A DNA stretch of 41,771 nt, from positions 1 to 41,771 of the forward strand of contig CALHLE010000015.1 of the NCBI GenBank assembly GCA_938034415.1, written 5' to 3'. Source of the DNA: an uncultured Anaerolineae bacterium. Lineage in GTDB: Bacteria > Chloroflexota > Anaerolineae > J036 > Brachytrichaceae. Of this stretch, positions 9,155 to 16,777 are shown piece after piece. Position 1 is the first letter of the stretch; each line of letters starts with the position of its first letter. The translations under genes and the position numbers were made by a program. The notes beneath the pieces were generated by a model. It searched no databases and was not told where the DNA came from. It saw nothing but the letters and a program-made list of their open reading frames with translations.

Positions 9155-9183
9155 TTCACAGACGCGCGATGCGCGAGTATGCT
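9155..9183 (+). promoter_or_regulatory. Promoter for the metallopeptidase gene
   Basis: TTCACA (9155-9160), 17 bp, then TATGCT (9178-9183): a good sigma-70-type match. The leader would be about 25 nt and contains the AGAGGA ribosome binding site. Confidence 0.5.
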
Positions 9184-9215
9184 TTCACTAACCCAGCGCG
9201 CCACAGAGGATGCAC

Positions 9216-9593
9216 ATGATAAAGATCAGCCGAGAGCGATTCGAGCGACTCGTCTGGGAGGCAGTGGATGAGCTGCCGGAAGCAATTCGCGACCGCATCT
9301 CCAACCTCGAAATCGAGGTGAAAGCCTATCCCTCCAAAGATGACTTGGAATATGCCGGCGTCGAAGACCCACTGGATCTATATGGACTGTATCGTGGTAT
9401 CCCGCTGACCGAACGCACGACGCACTACGACCTGGTGACGCCTGACCTGATTACCATCTACCAGCGGGCGCACGAGATGGATTGCAACTCGCTGGAAGAG
9501 CTGCGCGAAGAAGTGCGGCGCACCGTGCGCCACGAAATCGCGCATCACTTTGGCATCAGCGACGACCGGCTGGATGAGTTAGGGGCATACTAA
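9216..9593 (+). CDS. Zincin-like metallopeptidase (DUF1025/PF06262 family)
   Basis: A protein of 125 residues. The C-terminal part carries [18 protein letters not shown] (residues 106-123), the extended HExxHxxGxxD zincin motif, with H106, H110 and D117 as probable zinc ligands and E107 as the catalytic base. Small proteins of this family are intracellular and have no established substrate. The ATG at 9216 is preferred over the one at 9210, because AGAGGA at 9205-9210 is correctly spaced for the former and overlaps the latter. It has its own promoter and is followed after 62 bp by nadE, so co-transcription is possible. Confidence 0.85.
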   Translation: MIKISRERFERLVWEAVDELPEAIRDRISNLEIEVKAYPSKDDLEYAGVEDPLDLYGLYRGIPLTERTTHYDLVTPDLITIYQRAHEMDCNSLEELREEVRRTVRHEIAHHFGISDDRLDELGAY

Positions 9594-9655
9594 AGGGTGC
9601 GCTGATACGGCGCGAAGCACACGCGGGCAGAACGCAACCACCCTGCATCAGCGCA

Positions 9656-11689
9656 ATGACGCATAGCCCAATGACCGATCCATCAGACTTGTTCTCCGCC
9701 GCTTCGCTCGGCCTGCTGCGCGTCGCGGCAATCTCGCCGACGCTGCGCGTCGCCGACGTGTCGTTCAACGTGCGCGCAACTATCGCCGCGCTGGAGGCGG
9801 CGCGGGCGCAGGGCTGCGTGATAGCTGTTTGCCCTGAGCTGGGCATCACCGGCTATACCTGCGGCGACCTCTTCCGACAAACCGGCCTGTTGGAAGCAGC
9901 GCAGGACGGCCTGCTACAGGTCGCAGAAGCAGCCGGGCGGATCGGCATTGCCGCAGTCGTGGGCCTGCCCATGCCGTTAGACGGGCGCGTGTTCAACTGC
10001 GCAGCGTTCGTGAACGATGGGTGCGTGCTCGGTTTCGTGCCCAAAACTTACCTGCCGAACTACGGCGAGTTCTACGAGCAGCGCTGGTTCAGTCCGGCGC
10101 AGTTTGCCACGGCGAAACACGTCATGCTCGACGGTCATGCCGTGCCCTTTGGCGCCGACCTGCTGTTCGTCGCTGAAGATATGCCGGACTGTGTGCTCGG
10201 CGTCGAGATCTGCGAGGACTTGTGGGCGGTCGAGCCGCCCAGCGGCGCCATGGCTCGCGCCGGCGCAACGGTGCTGCTCAACCCCTCGGCCAGCCCAGAA
10301 CAACTGGGCAAGGCGGACTACCGGCGCGACCTGGTGCGACAACAGTCGGCGCGCTGCATCGCCGGCTACCTGTATGCGGGATCAGGGCCGGGCGAATCTA
10401 CCACCGACGTGGTGTACGGCGGGCATGCGCTGGTGTGCGAGAACGGCCATCTGTTGGCCGAGACCGAGCGCTTTCACTTCGACACCCAAGTTGCCATCGC
10501 CGACCTCGACCTACAACGCCTGCGCCATGACCGCTGGCTCAATACCACTTACCTGGCGGCGGGCGGGGCGCATGCCTTTCGCATGATTCCCTTCCGCTTG
10601 GGCGACGCGCACACGGACATCTTGCAGCGCGCGCTGCGCCGGCCAATTGCACAAATGCCGTTTGTGCCAAGCGATCGGGCGGCGCGCGCTGAACACTGCC
10701 GCGAAATCTTCGCCATCCAGTCCACCGGCTTGGCCAAGCGGCTGCTGCACACCGGCGCGCGCAGGGTGACGATCGGCATTTCCGGCGGGCTGGATTCAAC
10801 GCTGGCGCTGCTCGTGACGGCGCGCGCCTTTGATAAGCTCGGCCTGCCGCGCGAAGGCATCATCGCCATCACCATGCCCGGGTTCGGCACCACCGAGCGC
10901 ACGCGCGGCAACGCCTGGGCGCTGATGCAGGCGCTGGGCGTCACGGCGCGCGAAATCCCCATCCACGCAGCCGTCGGCCGGCACTTCGCGGACATCGGAC
11001 ACGACCCGGATCAACACGACGTGACCTACGAGAACGCGCAGGCGCGCGAGCGCACACAGATCCTGATGGACGTAGCCAACCAGGTCGGCGGCTTCGTCGT
11101 CGGCACCGGCGACCTGAGCGAGCTGGCGTTGGGCTGGGCCACCTTCAACGGCGACCACATGAGCATGTATCACGTCAACGCCGGCGTGCCGAAGACGCTG
11201 GTGCGCTACATGGTGGACTGGTGCGCCGACGAGGAGTTCGGCGGCGAAACGTCGCGCGTGCTGCGCGACATCAGCGCCTCGCCCATTACGCCCGAGCTGC
11301 TGCCGCTGAAGGACGGCCGGTTGCAACAGGAGACCGAAGCGACCATCGGCCCTTACGTGTTGCACGACTTCTTCCTTTTCCATCACGTGCGCTATGGCTA
11401 TGCGCCGCGAAAAGTTTTCTACTTAGCGCGTCACGCCTTTGGCAGCAGCGAAGGCAACCCATCCGGGCACAGCTACGGCGATGAGACAATCCTCAAGTGG
11501 CTGCGCGTGTTCTACCGGCGGTTCTTCTCGCAACAGTTCAAGCGCAACGCCATGCCCGACGGGCCGAAGGTCGGCTCGGTGGCGTTGTCGCCGCGCGGCG
11601 ACTGGCGCATGCCCAGCGACGCCCAGGGCGCGCTGTGGGAAGCAGAGGTCGAGGCAATCCAGAGGGCGCTGACGGCGGCGAACGCATAG
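9656..11689 (+). CDS. nadE: Glutamine-dependent NAD+ synthetase
   Basis: A 677-residue two-domain enzyme making NAD+ from nicotinic acid adenine dinucleotide, ATP and glutamine. The N-terminal nitrilase-type glutaminase has its triad at E61 (CPELGITGY), K130 ([14 protein letters not shown]) and C186 (VEICEDLW). The C-terminal synthetase has the PP-loop SGGLDST at 376-382 and the downstream [12 protein letters not shown] stretch. Length and layout match the long Mycobacterium tuberculosis type of NadE. The first ATG (9656) is used; an ATG five codons later (9671) is equally possible, since neither has a strong Shine-Dalgarno. Confidence 0.96.
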   Translation: MTHSPMTDPSDLFSAASLGLLRVAAISPTLRVADVSFNVRATIAALEAARAQGCVIAVCPELGITGYTCGDLFRQTGLLEAAQDGLLQVAEAAGRIGIAAVVGLPMPLDGRVFNCAAFVNDGCVLGFVPKTYLPNYGEFYEQRWFSPAQFATAKHVMLDGHAVPFGADLLFVAEDMPDCVLGVEICEDLWAVEPPSGAMARAGATVLLNPSASPEQLGKADYRRDLVRQQSARCIAGYLYAGSGPGESTTDVVYGGHALVCENGHLLAETERFHFDTQVAIADLDLQRLRHDRWLNTTYLAAGGAHAFRMIPFRLGDAHTDILQRALRRPIAQMPFVPSDRAARAEHCREIFAIQSTGLAKRLLHTGARRVTIGISGGLDSTLALLVTARAFDKLGLPREGIIAITMPGFGTTERTRGNAWALMQALGVTAREIPIHAAVGRHFADIGHDPDQHDVTYENAQARERTQILMDVANQVGGFVVGTGDLSELALGWATFNGDHMSMYHVNAGVPKTLVRYMVDWCADEEFGGETSRVLRDISASPITPELLPLKDGRLQQETEATIGPYVLHDFFLFHHVRYGYAPRKVFYLARHAFGSSEGNPSGHSYGDETILKWLRVFYRRFFSQQFKRNAMPDGPKVGSVALSPRGDWRMPSDAQGALWEAEVEAIQRALTAANA

Positions 11690-11802
11690 CGCGGCGCGGC
11701 TGACGGGCACCTGTAGAAGGTTGAGTCACTATTCGATTCGATCCGGCAACCTAGCAGGCCGCAATCTTCCGCCGCTCACCACTTGAGCATATCATTAGCG
11801 CT

Positions 11803-12081
11803 ATGCCGATCTACGAATATCGCTGCGCCCAGTGTGGCGCGACGTTTGAGCGCTGGTTCGCCTCGCATCAGGAGATGCCGAAGGCCAAGGTGACCTGCCC
11901 ATCTTGCAACAGCCGGCGCGTCCGCCGCCTGGTCACGGCGGCGCGCGTGAAGTCCGGCAGCGACACCACCGCCGGCGAAGCGGCAGACGCCGGCGACGAC
12001 TCGCCGACATCCACCGGCCTGCTCGGTCGCAAAGAGATCGCCGAAATCACCAAGCGGCGCCAAAAGATGGGCGTGGGATAG
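11803..12081 (+). CDS. FmdB-type zinc-ribbon protein
   Basis: A 92-residue protein beginning MPIYEYRCAQCG, the FmdB/CxxC_CXXC_SSSS signature. C8-C11 and C32-C35 form the zinc ribbon. The middle (about residues 48-70) is a low-complexity Ala/Asp/Gly/Thr segment, and a basic tail RKEIAEITKRRQK follows. FmdB was named from a formamidase cluster but its biochemical role is unclear. The stop codon overlaps the GTG of the tag gene by one base (TAGTG), so the two are translationally coupled. TATCAT at 11790-11795 lies only 7 nt before the ATG, suggesting a leaderless transcript. Confidence 0.85.
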   Translation: MPIYEYRCAQCGATFERWFASHQEMPKAKVTCPSCNSRRVRRLVTAARVKSGSDTTAGEAADAGDDSPTSTGLLGRKEIAEITKRRQKMGVG

Positions 12082-12632
12082 TGGCAAGCTACTGCGAATA
12101 CGTGCGCTCGCCCAAGGCGCACCCGATCCATCGCTGGTATCACGATCACGAGCACGGCTTCCCGGTGCACGACGACAACGCCCTGTTCGAGCGGTTGGTG
12201 TTGGAGATCAACCAAGCTGGCCTGTCGTGGGACGTGGTGCTGCGCAAGCTGGAGCACTTTCGGCGCGCCTACAGCGAGTTCGACGTGGACGCCGTCGCAG
12301 CTTATGGCGAAGCCGACCGCGCGCGGCTGCTCGCCGACCCCGGCATCATCCGTAACCGGCTAAAGATCAACGCCGCAATCGAAAACGCCCGACGCATTGT
12401 TGCGCTGCGCGCGGACTACGGCTCATTCAAAGGATGGCTAGAGGCGCACCATCCGCTCAGCAGAGAGGAATGGGTGAAGCGCTTTAGGCAAACCTTCGTC
12501 TTCACCGGCAACGAGATCGTGAACGAATTCCTGATGAGCACCGGCTACCTGCCTGGCGCGCACGACGAAGACTGTCCGATCTTCGCGCGCATCGCCGCCC
12601 TTCGGCCGGCCTGGATGCGCGCGCAACGTTGA
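12081..12632 (+). CDS. tag: DNA-3-methyladenine glycosylase I
   Basis: A 183-residue helix-hairpin-helix glycosylase that removes 3-methyladenine from alkylated DNA. Recognisable segments are RWYHDHEHG near the N-terminus, LEINQAGLSWDVVLRKLEHF and DPGIIRNRLKI. The Tag zinc snap is conserved: a Cys near residue 5 and a His in HRWYHDHE pair with the C-terminal HDEDC (His-x3-Cys). Start is the GTG sharing its first base with the FmdB stop. A longer in-frame reading upstream would overlap the FmdB gene and contains no family sequence, so it was rejected. Confidence 0.93.
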   Translation: MASYCEYVRSPKAHPIHRWYHDHEHGFPVHDDNALFERLVLEINQAGLSWDVVLRKLEHFRRAYSEFDVDAVAAYGEADRARLLADPGIIRNRLKINAAIENARRIVALRADYGSFKGWLEAHHPLSREEWVKRFRQTFVFTGNEIVNEFLMSTGYLPGAHDEDCPIFARIAALRPAWMRAQR

Positions 12633-12633
12633 C

Positions 12634-13341
12634 TCAGCGATCAGGCTCGACGAAGGTGATCAATGGCGCCGCCGCGCCCCGCGCCATGGCATCCATCGCC
12701 GTCGCTGCGCTCGGCGCCAGCACGTAGAGCGTCTTGCGCTCCCGCGAGCGGAAGGTGAGCGTGCCAAGCGAAGCCAGCGCGGTTGGCGTTCCGGCCTGGC
12801 GCAACTCAAGCGTGTAGGTGCCGGCTGGTTGCGTCGTGGTTTGCGCCGAAAGAAAGGCAACGTTGAAGAGCCACACCGCGCCGCCCGTCACCGCCAAGTC
12901 CACCCCACCGACATCCACGGCCAAATGCGCCACGCGCAAACTGAACCGACCGGCTGGCGGCGCCGTCGGGTTTTCCAGCGCGACGACCTGCAACTGCTGC
13001 AACCGGTCGGCAACCGCGATCACGTAGCTGCGGCTGAACGCCATGGTGATGTTCGCGCTCACCAGCGGCGCAGTCGCATTCGGATCGGCGCCGGCCGGAA
13101 AGGCGCGCACCAACACAATCGTTGCCGCGATACACCAGCGCCTCTGGCTGAACTGGGTGTAGGCGATGCCGTCGGCTACCCGCGTGCGATTGACATACAC
13201 ATCCAAATTCGGCGCATCCGGGGAGGCATGCAAAATGCGAAAACAGGCCGACCGCGTGACGGCGCGCGTCACGCCGGCGCCTGAGAGCAGCATTGCGCCG
13301 GCCAGGACGGCCAATGCCAGGATGCGCAGCGAGAATCTCAT
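12634..13341 (-). CDS. Exported DUF4397-domain protein
   Basis: A 235-residue protein with an N-terminal signal peptide (MRFSLRILALAVLAGAMLL then a VTRA cleavage-like end near residue 27). The DUF4397 start is seen in FRILHASPDAPNLDVYVN; the rest is beta-rich, with a second repeat-like stretch SLRVAHLAVDVGGVDL. DUF4397 proteins are extracytoplasmic beta-sandwich proteins of unknown function. The ATG at 13341 is chosen because GGAGG sits 7 nt upstream; the longer reading would need a TTG. A minus-strand TATACT (13372-13367) lies about 25 nt upstream and overlaps the plus-strand -10 of the divergent gene. Confidence 0.8.
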   Translation of the reverse strand: MRFSLRILALAVLAGAMLLSGAGVTRAVTRSACFRILHASPDAPNLDVYVNRTRVADGIAYTQFSQRRWCIAATIVLVRAFPAGADPNATAPLVSANITMAFSRSYVIAVADRLQQLQVVALENPTAPPAGRFSLRVAHLAVDVGGVDLAVTGGAVWLFNVAFLSAQTTTQPAGTYTLELRQAGTPTALASLGTLTFRSRERKTLYVLAPSAATAMDAMARGAAAPLITFVEPDR

Positions 13342-13366
13342 CGCCAAACCTCCGACACCGGTCGTC

Positions 13367-13374
13367 AGTATAAT
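13367..13374. promoter_or_regulatory. Overlapping divergent -10 elements (AGTATAAT)
   Basis: The same eight bases give TATAAT on the plus strand (13369-13374), 8 nt before the ATG at 13383, and TATACT on the minus strand (13372-13367), facing the DUF4397 gene. One symmetric element can therefore serve both divergent genes. The rightward transcript would be leaderless or nearly so. Confidence 0.55.
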
Positions 13375-13382
13375 CTTCGCTC

Positions 13383-14345
13383 ATGCGCGTGCACAAATGC
13401 GACCATCGCAGCAAGCGCAGAGTCAGCTACGACGGCGACGTGCTCTCGCGCGATGGTGAACGCATCACCCTGCGCGCCATCTGGACGCTGCCGACCCGGA
13501 CGCTGCCCTACGTGACGCTCGAGCAGGGGGACATCTTCATCGAGACCTTCTACACCAATCGCTGGTATAACCTGTTCGAGATTCGCCATCGCCACGGCGA
13601 GCTGAAGGGCTGGTACGCTGACGTCGCCCGGCCGGCGCGCATCACAAACGATGACATCGAGTGGGACGACCTTGCCCTGGACATCTGGATGGATCCGCAG
13701 GGGGTTATGCACATCCTGGACGAGGATGAATTCGAGTCGCTCGCGCGCGAGCTGCCGCCAAACGAAGCAGCCAGCGCGCGCGGCGCCGTCGCGCTCATCC
13801 AAGGCGAACTGCAAACGCAATGGCGGCGCTTTGCGAACGACGCAATTGCGCATGCGCTGATACAGCGTGGTTGGACGCTCGGCACAGCCGAATCGTGCAC
13901 CGGCGGGCTGATCGGCGATGTGATCACCGACCGGCCCGGCAGCTCAGCCTACTTCGCCGGCGGCATCATCGCCTACAGCAACACGATCAAGCGACACGCG
14001 CTGGGCGTGCGCGAGGCAACGCTTCGGCAGCACGGCGCGGTGAGCGAGCCATGCGCCCTGGAAATGGCGCGCGGCGCGCGCCTCGCGCTCAGGGTGGATG
14101 TCGGCGTGAGCGCGACCGGCATCGCCGGGCCAGACGGCGGCAGCGCCGATAAGCCGGTCGGCTTGACCTACGTCGGCGTCAGCTCGCCGCTGGGCGAACA
14201 GGTCGAGCGCAACGTCTGGTCGCGCGACCGCATCGGCAACAAACAAGCAACCGCCGACGCCGCCTTGCGTCTGCTCATGCGCCACCTCGCTGCTACCCCT
14301 GCGTCGCACTCGGGCGCGCAGACCGAATCCCACCGCTCGGGGTGA
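13383..14345 (+). CDS. DUF402 - CinA C-terminal (nicotinamide-nucleotide amidase) fusion protein
   Basis: A 320-residue two-domain protein. Residues about 14-120 are a DUF402 domain (GWYADVARPARI at 76-87, then DIWMDPQG and LDEDEFE), a family that includes nucleoside di/triphosphate phosphatases. Residues about 148-305 are the CinA C-terminal domain with ESCTGG (170-175), GAVSE and SATGIAGPDGG (243-253), whose known activity is deamidation of nicotinamide mononucleotide in pyridine nucleotide salvage. The usual CinA N-terminal molybdopterin-binding-like domain is absent. The join is in one uninterrupted frame without a frameshift. Its stop is one base before the cysteine synthase ATG. A TATAAT 8 nt before the ATG predicts a leaderless mRNA. 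Confidence 0.85.
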   Translation: MRVHKCDHRSKRRVSYDGDVLSRDGERITLRAIWTLPTRTLPYVTLEQGDIFIETFYTNRWYNLFEIRHRHGELKGWYADVARPARITNDDIEWDDLALDIWMDPQGVMHILDEDEFESLARELPPNEAASARGAVALIQGELQTQWRRFANDAIAHALIQRGWTLGTAESCTGGLIGDVITDRPGSSAYFAGGIIAYSNTIKRHALGVREATLRQHGAVSEPCALEMARGARLALRVDVGVSATGIAGPDGGSADKPVGLTYVGVSSPLGEQVERNVWSRDRIGNKQATADAALRLLMRHLAATPASHSGAQTESHRSG

Positions 14346-14346
14346 C

Positions 14347-15252
14347 ATGGGCGATTCACTTGGGTCCAGATTAGCCGATCTGATCGGCAACACACCGCTG
14401 ATTCCGCTTACCCGCGTCGCCGCGCGCGTCGCGCCGGTCGAGGTCTACGCCAAGGCCGAGTGGTTCAACCCCAGCGGATCGGTCAAGGATCGCGCCGCGT
14501 TGAACATCATCCGTGCGGCGATTCGAGCCGGCCATCTGACGAAGGAGAAGACGCTGCTGGACGCGACCAGCGGCAACATGGGCATCGCCTATGCCATGCT
14601 CGGCGCGGCGTTGGGGTATCGCGTCCATCTGGTCATCCCGGCCAACGTGACCCCTGAGCGCAAGGTGATCTTGAACGCCTACGGCGCAGACATGACCTTC
14701 ACCGATCCGATGGCCGGCAGCGACGGCGCAATCGAGCAGGCCCGCCAACTCTACGCGCAGTCGCCGGACGCGTTCTTCTACGCCAACCAATACGACAACG
14801 ACGCCAACTGGCTGGCCCACTACCACGGCACAGCCGAGGAAATCTGGCGGCAGACTGAAGGGCGCATCACCCACTTCGTCGCCGCGCTGGGCACGGGCGG
14901 CACATTTACCGGCACGGGCCGCCGCCTGCGCGAGCTGAACCCGAAGATTCGCCTGATCTCGCTACAGCCGAATTCACCGCTCAACGCGATTGAGGGCTGG
15001 AAGCACATGCCGACAGCGATCAAGCCGCGGATCTACGACCCGGCCTTGGCCGATGAAAACGTCGAGGTCGCGACCGAGGAAGCACATGACATGGCGCGAC
15101 AACTCGCGCGCGAGGAGGGTCTGTTCGTCAGCCCATCCGCCGGCGGCGCCGTCGTCGGCGCGCTTAGCGTGGCCGAACGGCTGAAGGAAGGCGTGATCGT
15201 CACCATCCTGGCCGACGCCGGCTACAAATACACCAGCGAACGCTTCTGGTAG
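14347..15252 (+). CDS. cysM: PLP-dependent cysteine synthase (CysM-like, probably CysO-dependent)
   Basis: A 301-residue fold-type II PLP enzyme. K47 in SGSVKDR is the PLP lysine, ALGTGGTFTGTG binds the cofactor phosphate, and SPSAGGAVVGAL is the C-terminal conserved stretch. The substrate-binding Asn loop reads TSGNMG (74-79): the usual Thr of TSGNTG is Met78. The enzyme would form cysteine from O-acetylserine or O-phosphoserine and a sulfur donor. The following JAMM gene (11 bp downstream) and the CysO-like carrier at 16778 match the Mycobacterium tuberculosis mec-cysO-cysM set, where the donor is the thiocarboxylated carrier. The acyl substrate cannot be fixed from sequence. The ATG follows the DUF402-CinA stop by one base. 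Confidence 0.88.
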   Translation: MGDSLGSRLADLIGNTPLIPLTRVAARVAPVEVYAKAEWFNPSGSVKDRAALNIIRAAIRAGHLTKEKTLLDATSGNMGIAYAMLGAALGYRVHLVIPANVTPERKVILNAYGADMTFTDPMAGSDGAIEQARQLYAQSPDAFFYANQYDNDANWLAHYHGTAEEIWRQTEGRITHFVAALGTGGTFTGTGRRLRELNPKIRLISLQPNSPLNAIEGWKHMPTAIKPRIYDPALADENVEVATEEAHDMARQLAREEGLFVSPSAGGAVVGALSVAERLKEGVIVTILADAGYKYTSERFW

Positions 15253-15263
15253 GTCACGGCATC

Positions 15264-15713
15264 ATGCTCACGATCCCAAGGTCGCTCTTCGACAAAATGA
15301 CCCGCCATCTGGAGGCCGGCTATCCCTACGAGGCCTGCGGCATCCTGATCGGCGAGATGGACGACCCGACTCATCCGAACCGCCGGCATGTGCGCGACGT
15401 GCTCTTGGTCGCCAACGCCTGGGACGAAGTTAACGCGCGCGAAAGCCGGCGCAACCGCTACCTGATCTCGCCGGATGAATACGTCAAGGCCGATCGCGAG
15501 GCAAGCAAGCGCGGCCTGGACATTGTGGGCGTCTTCCACTCGCACCCCGATCATCCTTCGCAACCTTCGGAGATGGATCGCAGCCAGGCCTGGCCGGGCA
15601 TCTCCTATGTCATCGTCTCGGTGCGCGCAGGCAAGGCAACCACGGCGCAAGCGTGGCTGCTGCGCAACGAGCGCGATGCGTTCGAGGAAGAAGCGCTGGT
15701 CATTAGCGACTAG
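15264..15713 (+). CDS. JAMM/MPN+ metalloprotease (Mec-like)
   Basis: A 149-residue single-domain protease of the Mov34/MPN/PAD-1 family. The complete JAMM motif is present: E23 (PYEACG), then H92, H94, S102 and D105 in FHSHPDHPSQPSEMD, the exact H-x-H-x7-S-x2-D spacing needed for zinc catalysis. In actinobacteria the related Mec enzyme releases cysteine from the C-terminus of the carrier CysO after CysM has built a CysO-Cys adduct. Position between cysM and the CysO-like fusion supports the same role. Here the carrier is embedded in a larger protein, so the enzyme may also cut the precursor. The stop overlaps that of the convergent serine hydrolase by 4 bases. Confidence 0.9.
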   Translation: MLTIPRSLFDKMTRHLEAGYPYEACGILIGEMDDPTHPNRRHVRDVLLVANAWDEVNARESRRNRYLISPDEYVKADREASKRGLDIVGVFHSHPDHPSQPSEMDRSQAWPGISYVIVSVRAGKATTAQAWLLRNERDAFEEEALVISD

Positions 15714-16735
15714 CGACGCGCGTTTGGCTCGCCGGCCGTCCCCTCTGCATCCACAGCCTCGCGCACCAGGCGCTGGAGTTCGCGCACCGGCGCAGCCATG
15801 CGCTGGTATGAATCGCGCACGAGGAAGACGCAAGCCAGGCCGCGCCGAAAGTCCACCCACGGCGTGAATCCGCTGGCGCCCGGGCTGCTCACCTGGATGG
15901 CCTGCCCTCGTTCGTCAGCCGCGTCACGCCAAACGCCCAAGCCGTATCCGTCGCCAGGGAAGAGGTTGGGCGAAGCGATGACCGGCGCGCCGAACGTGTG
16001 ATCCTCGTGCACGAGCGCGACAAGCTCCGGCGCAAGCACGCGCACACCGTCGAGGGCGCCTCCGGCGGCGATCATGCGCACGAAACGGCTATAGTCGCGC
16101 AGCGTCGTGCGCAGGCCGCTGCCGACGCGGGGATGGTCGGCGGGCGGATCGCCGTAGTCGCTGGCCGCCATCCCCAACGGCTCGGCGATGCGCTCACGAA
16201 ACAACGCCGACCACGATCGGCCGGTCGCCACTTCGGCAATTCGCCCGGCGACCTGAAACGCGCTCTCCCCATAGGCGAAAGCCTTTCCGGGCTCAGCGAC
16301 CAACGACAACAATGCGATCCGTTCAACGCACGCGGCCAACGAGAGCGCGGCTTGGCCGGCGCGCGGCGCTCGTCCCGGCGGCAAGCCGGACGTATGCGCC
16401 AGCAATTGGCGCAGCGTGATCGCGGCCTTGTCGCCGCCAAAGCCCATCAGGTAATCCGAGGCGCGCGCGTCCAGGTGAAGCACGCCATCGCCGATTAACG
16501 ACGCGATCACCGCTCCGCTCACCCATTTCGACCCCGAAGCGACGGCAACGCACATATCGAGGGAATAGCTGCCGAATGCGCGTTCGTAAATCAGCTCGCC
16601 GTGATGGGCGATGGACAACGCAGCGCCGTTGAGCGGCATGCGCGCGATCAGCCGTTGAATGTGCGCCTCGACCTCGGAGAAGTCGTAGCTCACGCAGCCA
16701 ATTATCGCCACCGCCGACGCCGCGCAGTTCAGCAT
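15710..16735 (-). CDS. Beta-lactamase-related serine hydrolase (class C fold)
   Basis: A protein of about 341 residues, antisense within the sulfur gene block. The nucleophile motif SxxK is present as SGSK (in VASGSKWVSG), the Tyr motif is represented by YGES and the third motif by GASGFTPW. This is the arrangement of esterases, peptidases and penicillin-binding-like hydrolases rather than true beta-lactamases. No clear signal peptide is present. Two starts compete: the ATG at 16735, with a loosely placed GAGG; and a GTG at 16693, which removes 14 weakly conserved residues and has GATAAT 7 nt upstream (16706-16701), as in a leaderless gene. The gene is probably unrelated to its sulfur-metabolism neighbours. 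Confidence 0.8.
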   Translation of the reverse strand: MLNCAASAVAIIGCVSYDFSEVEAHIQRLIARMPLNGAALSIAHHGELIYERAFGSYSLDMCVAVASGSKWVSGAVIASLIGDGVLHLDARASDYLMGFGGDKAAITLRQLLAHTSGLPPGRAPRAGQAALSLAACVERIALLSLVAEPGKAFAYGESAFQVAGRIAEVATGRSWSALFRERIAEPLGMAASDYGDPPADHPRVGSGLRTTLRDYSRFVRMIAAGGALDGVRVLAPELVALVHEDHTFGAPVIASPNLFPGDGYGLGVWRDAADERGQAIQVSSPGASGFTPWVDFRRGLACVFLVRDSYQRMAAPVRELQRLVREAVDAEGTAGEPNARR

Positions 16736-16777
16736 TTACCCCCGCCTCAGCGCGCGAAATCGGGTATCCTTGCGCGC

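Noticed and set aside
11732-11741. TTCGATTCGA upstream of the FmdB gene, resembling the iol operator half-sites
   Set aside because: It lacks the second arm, and short matches of this size are expected by chance.
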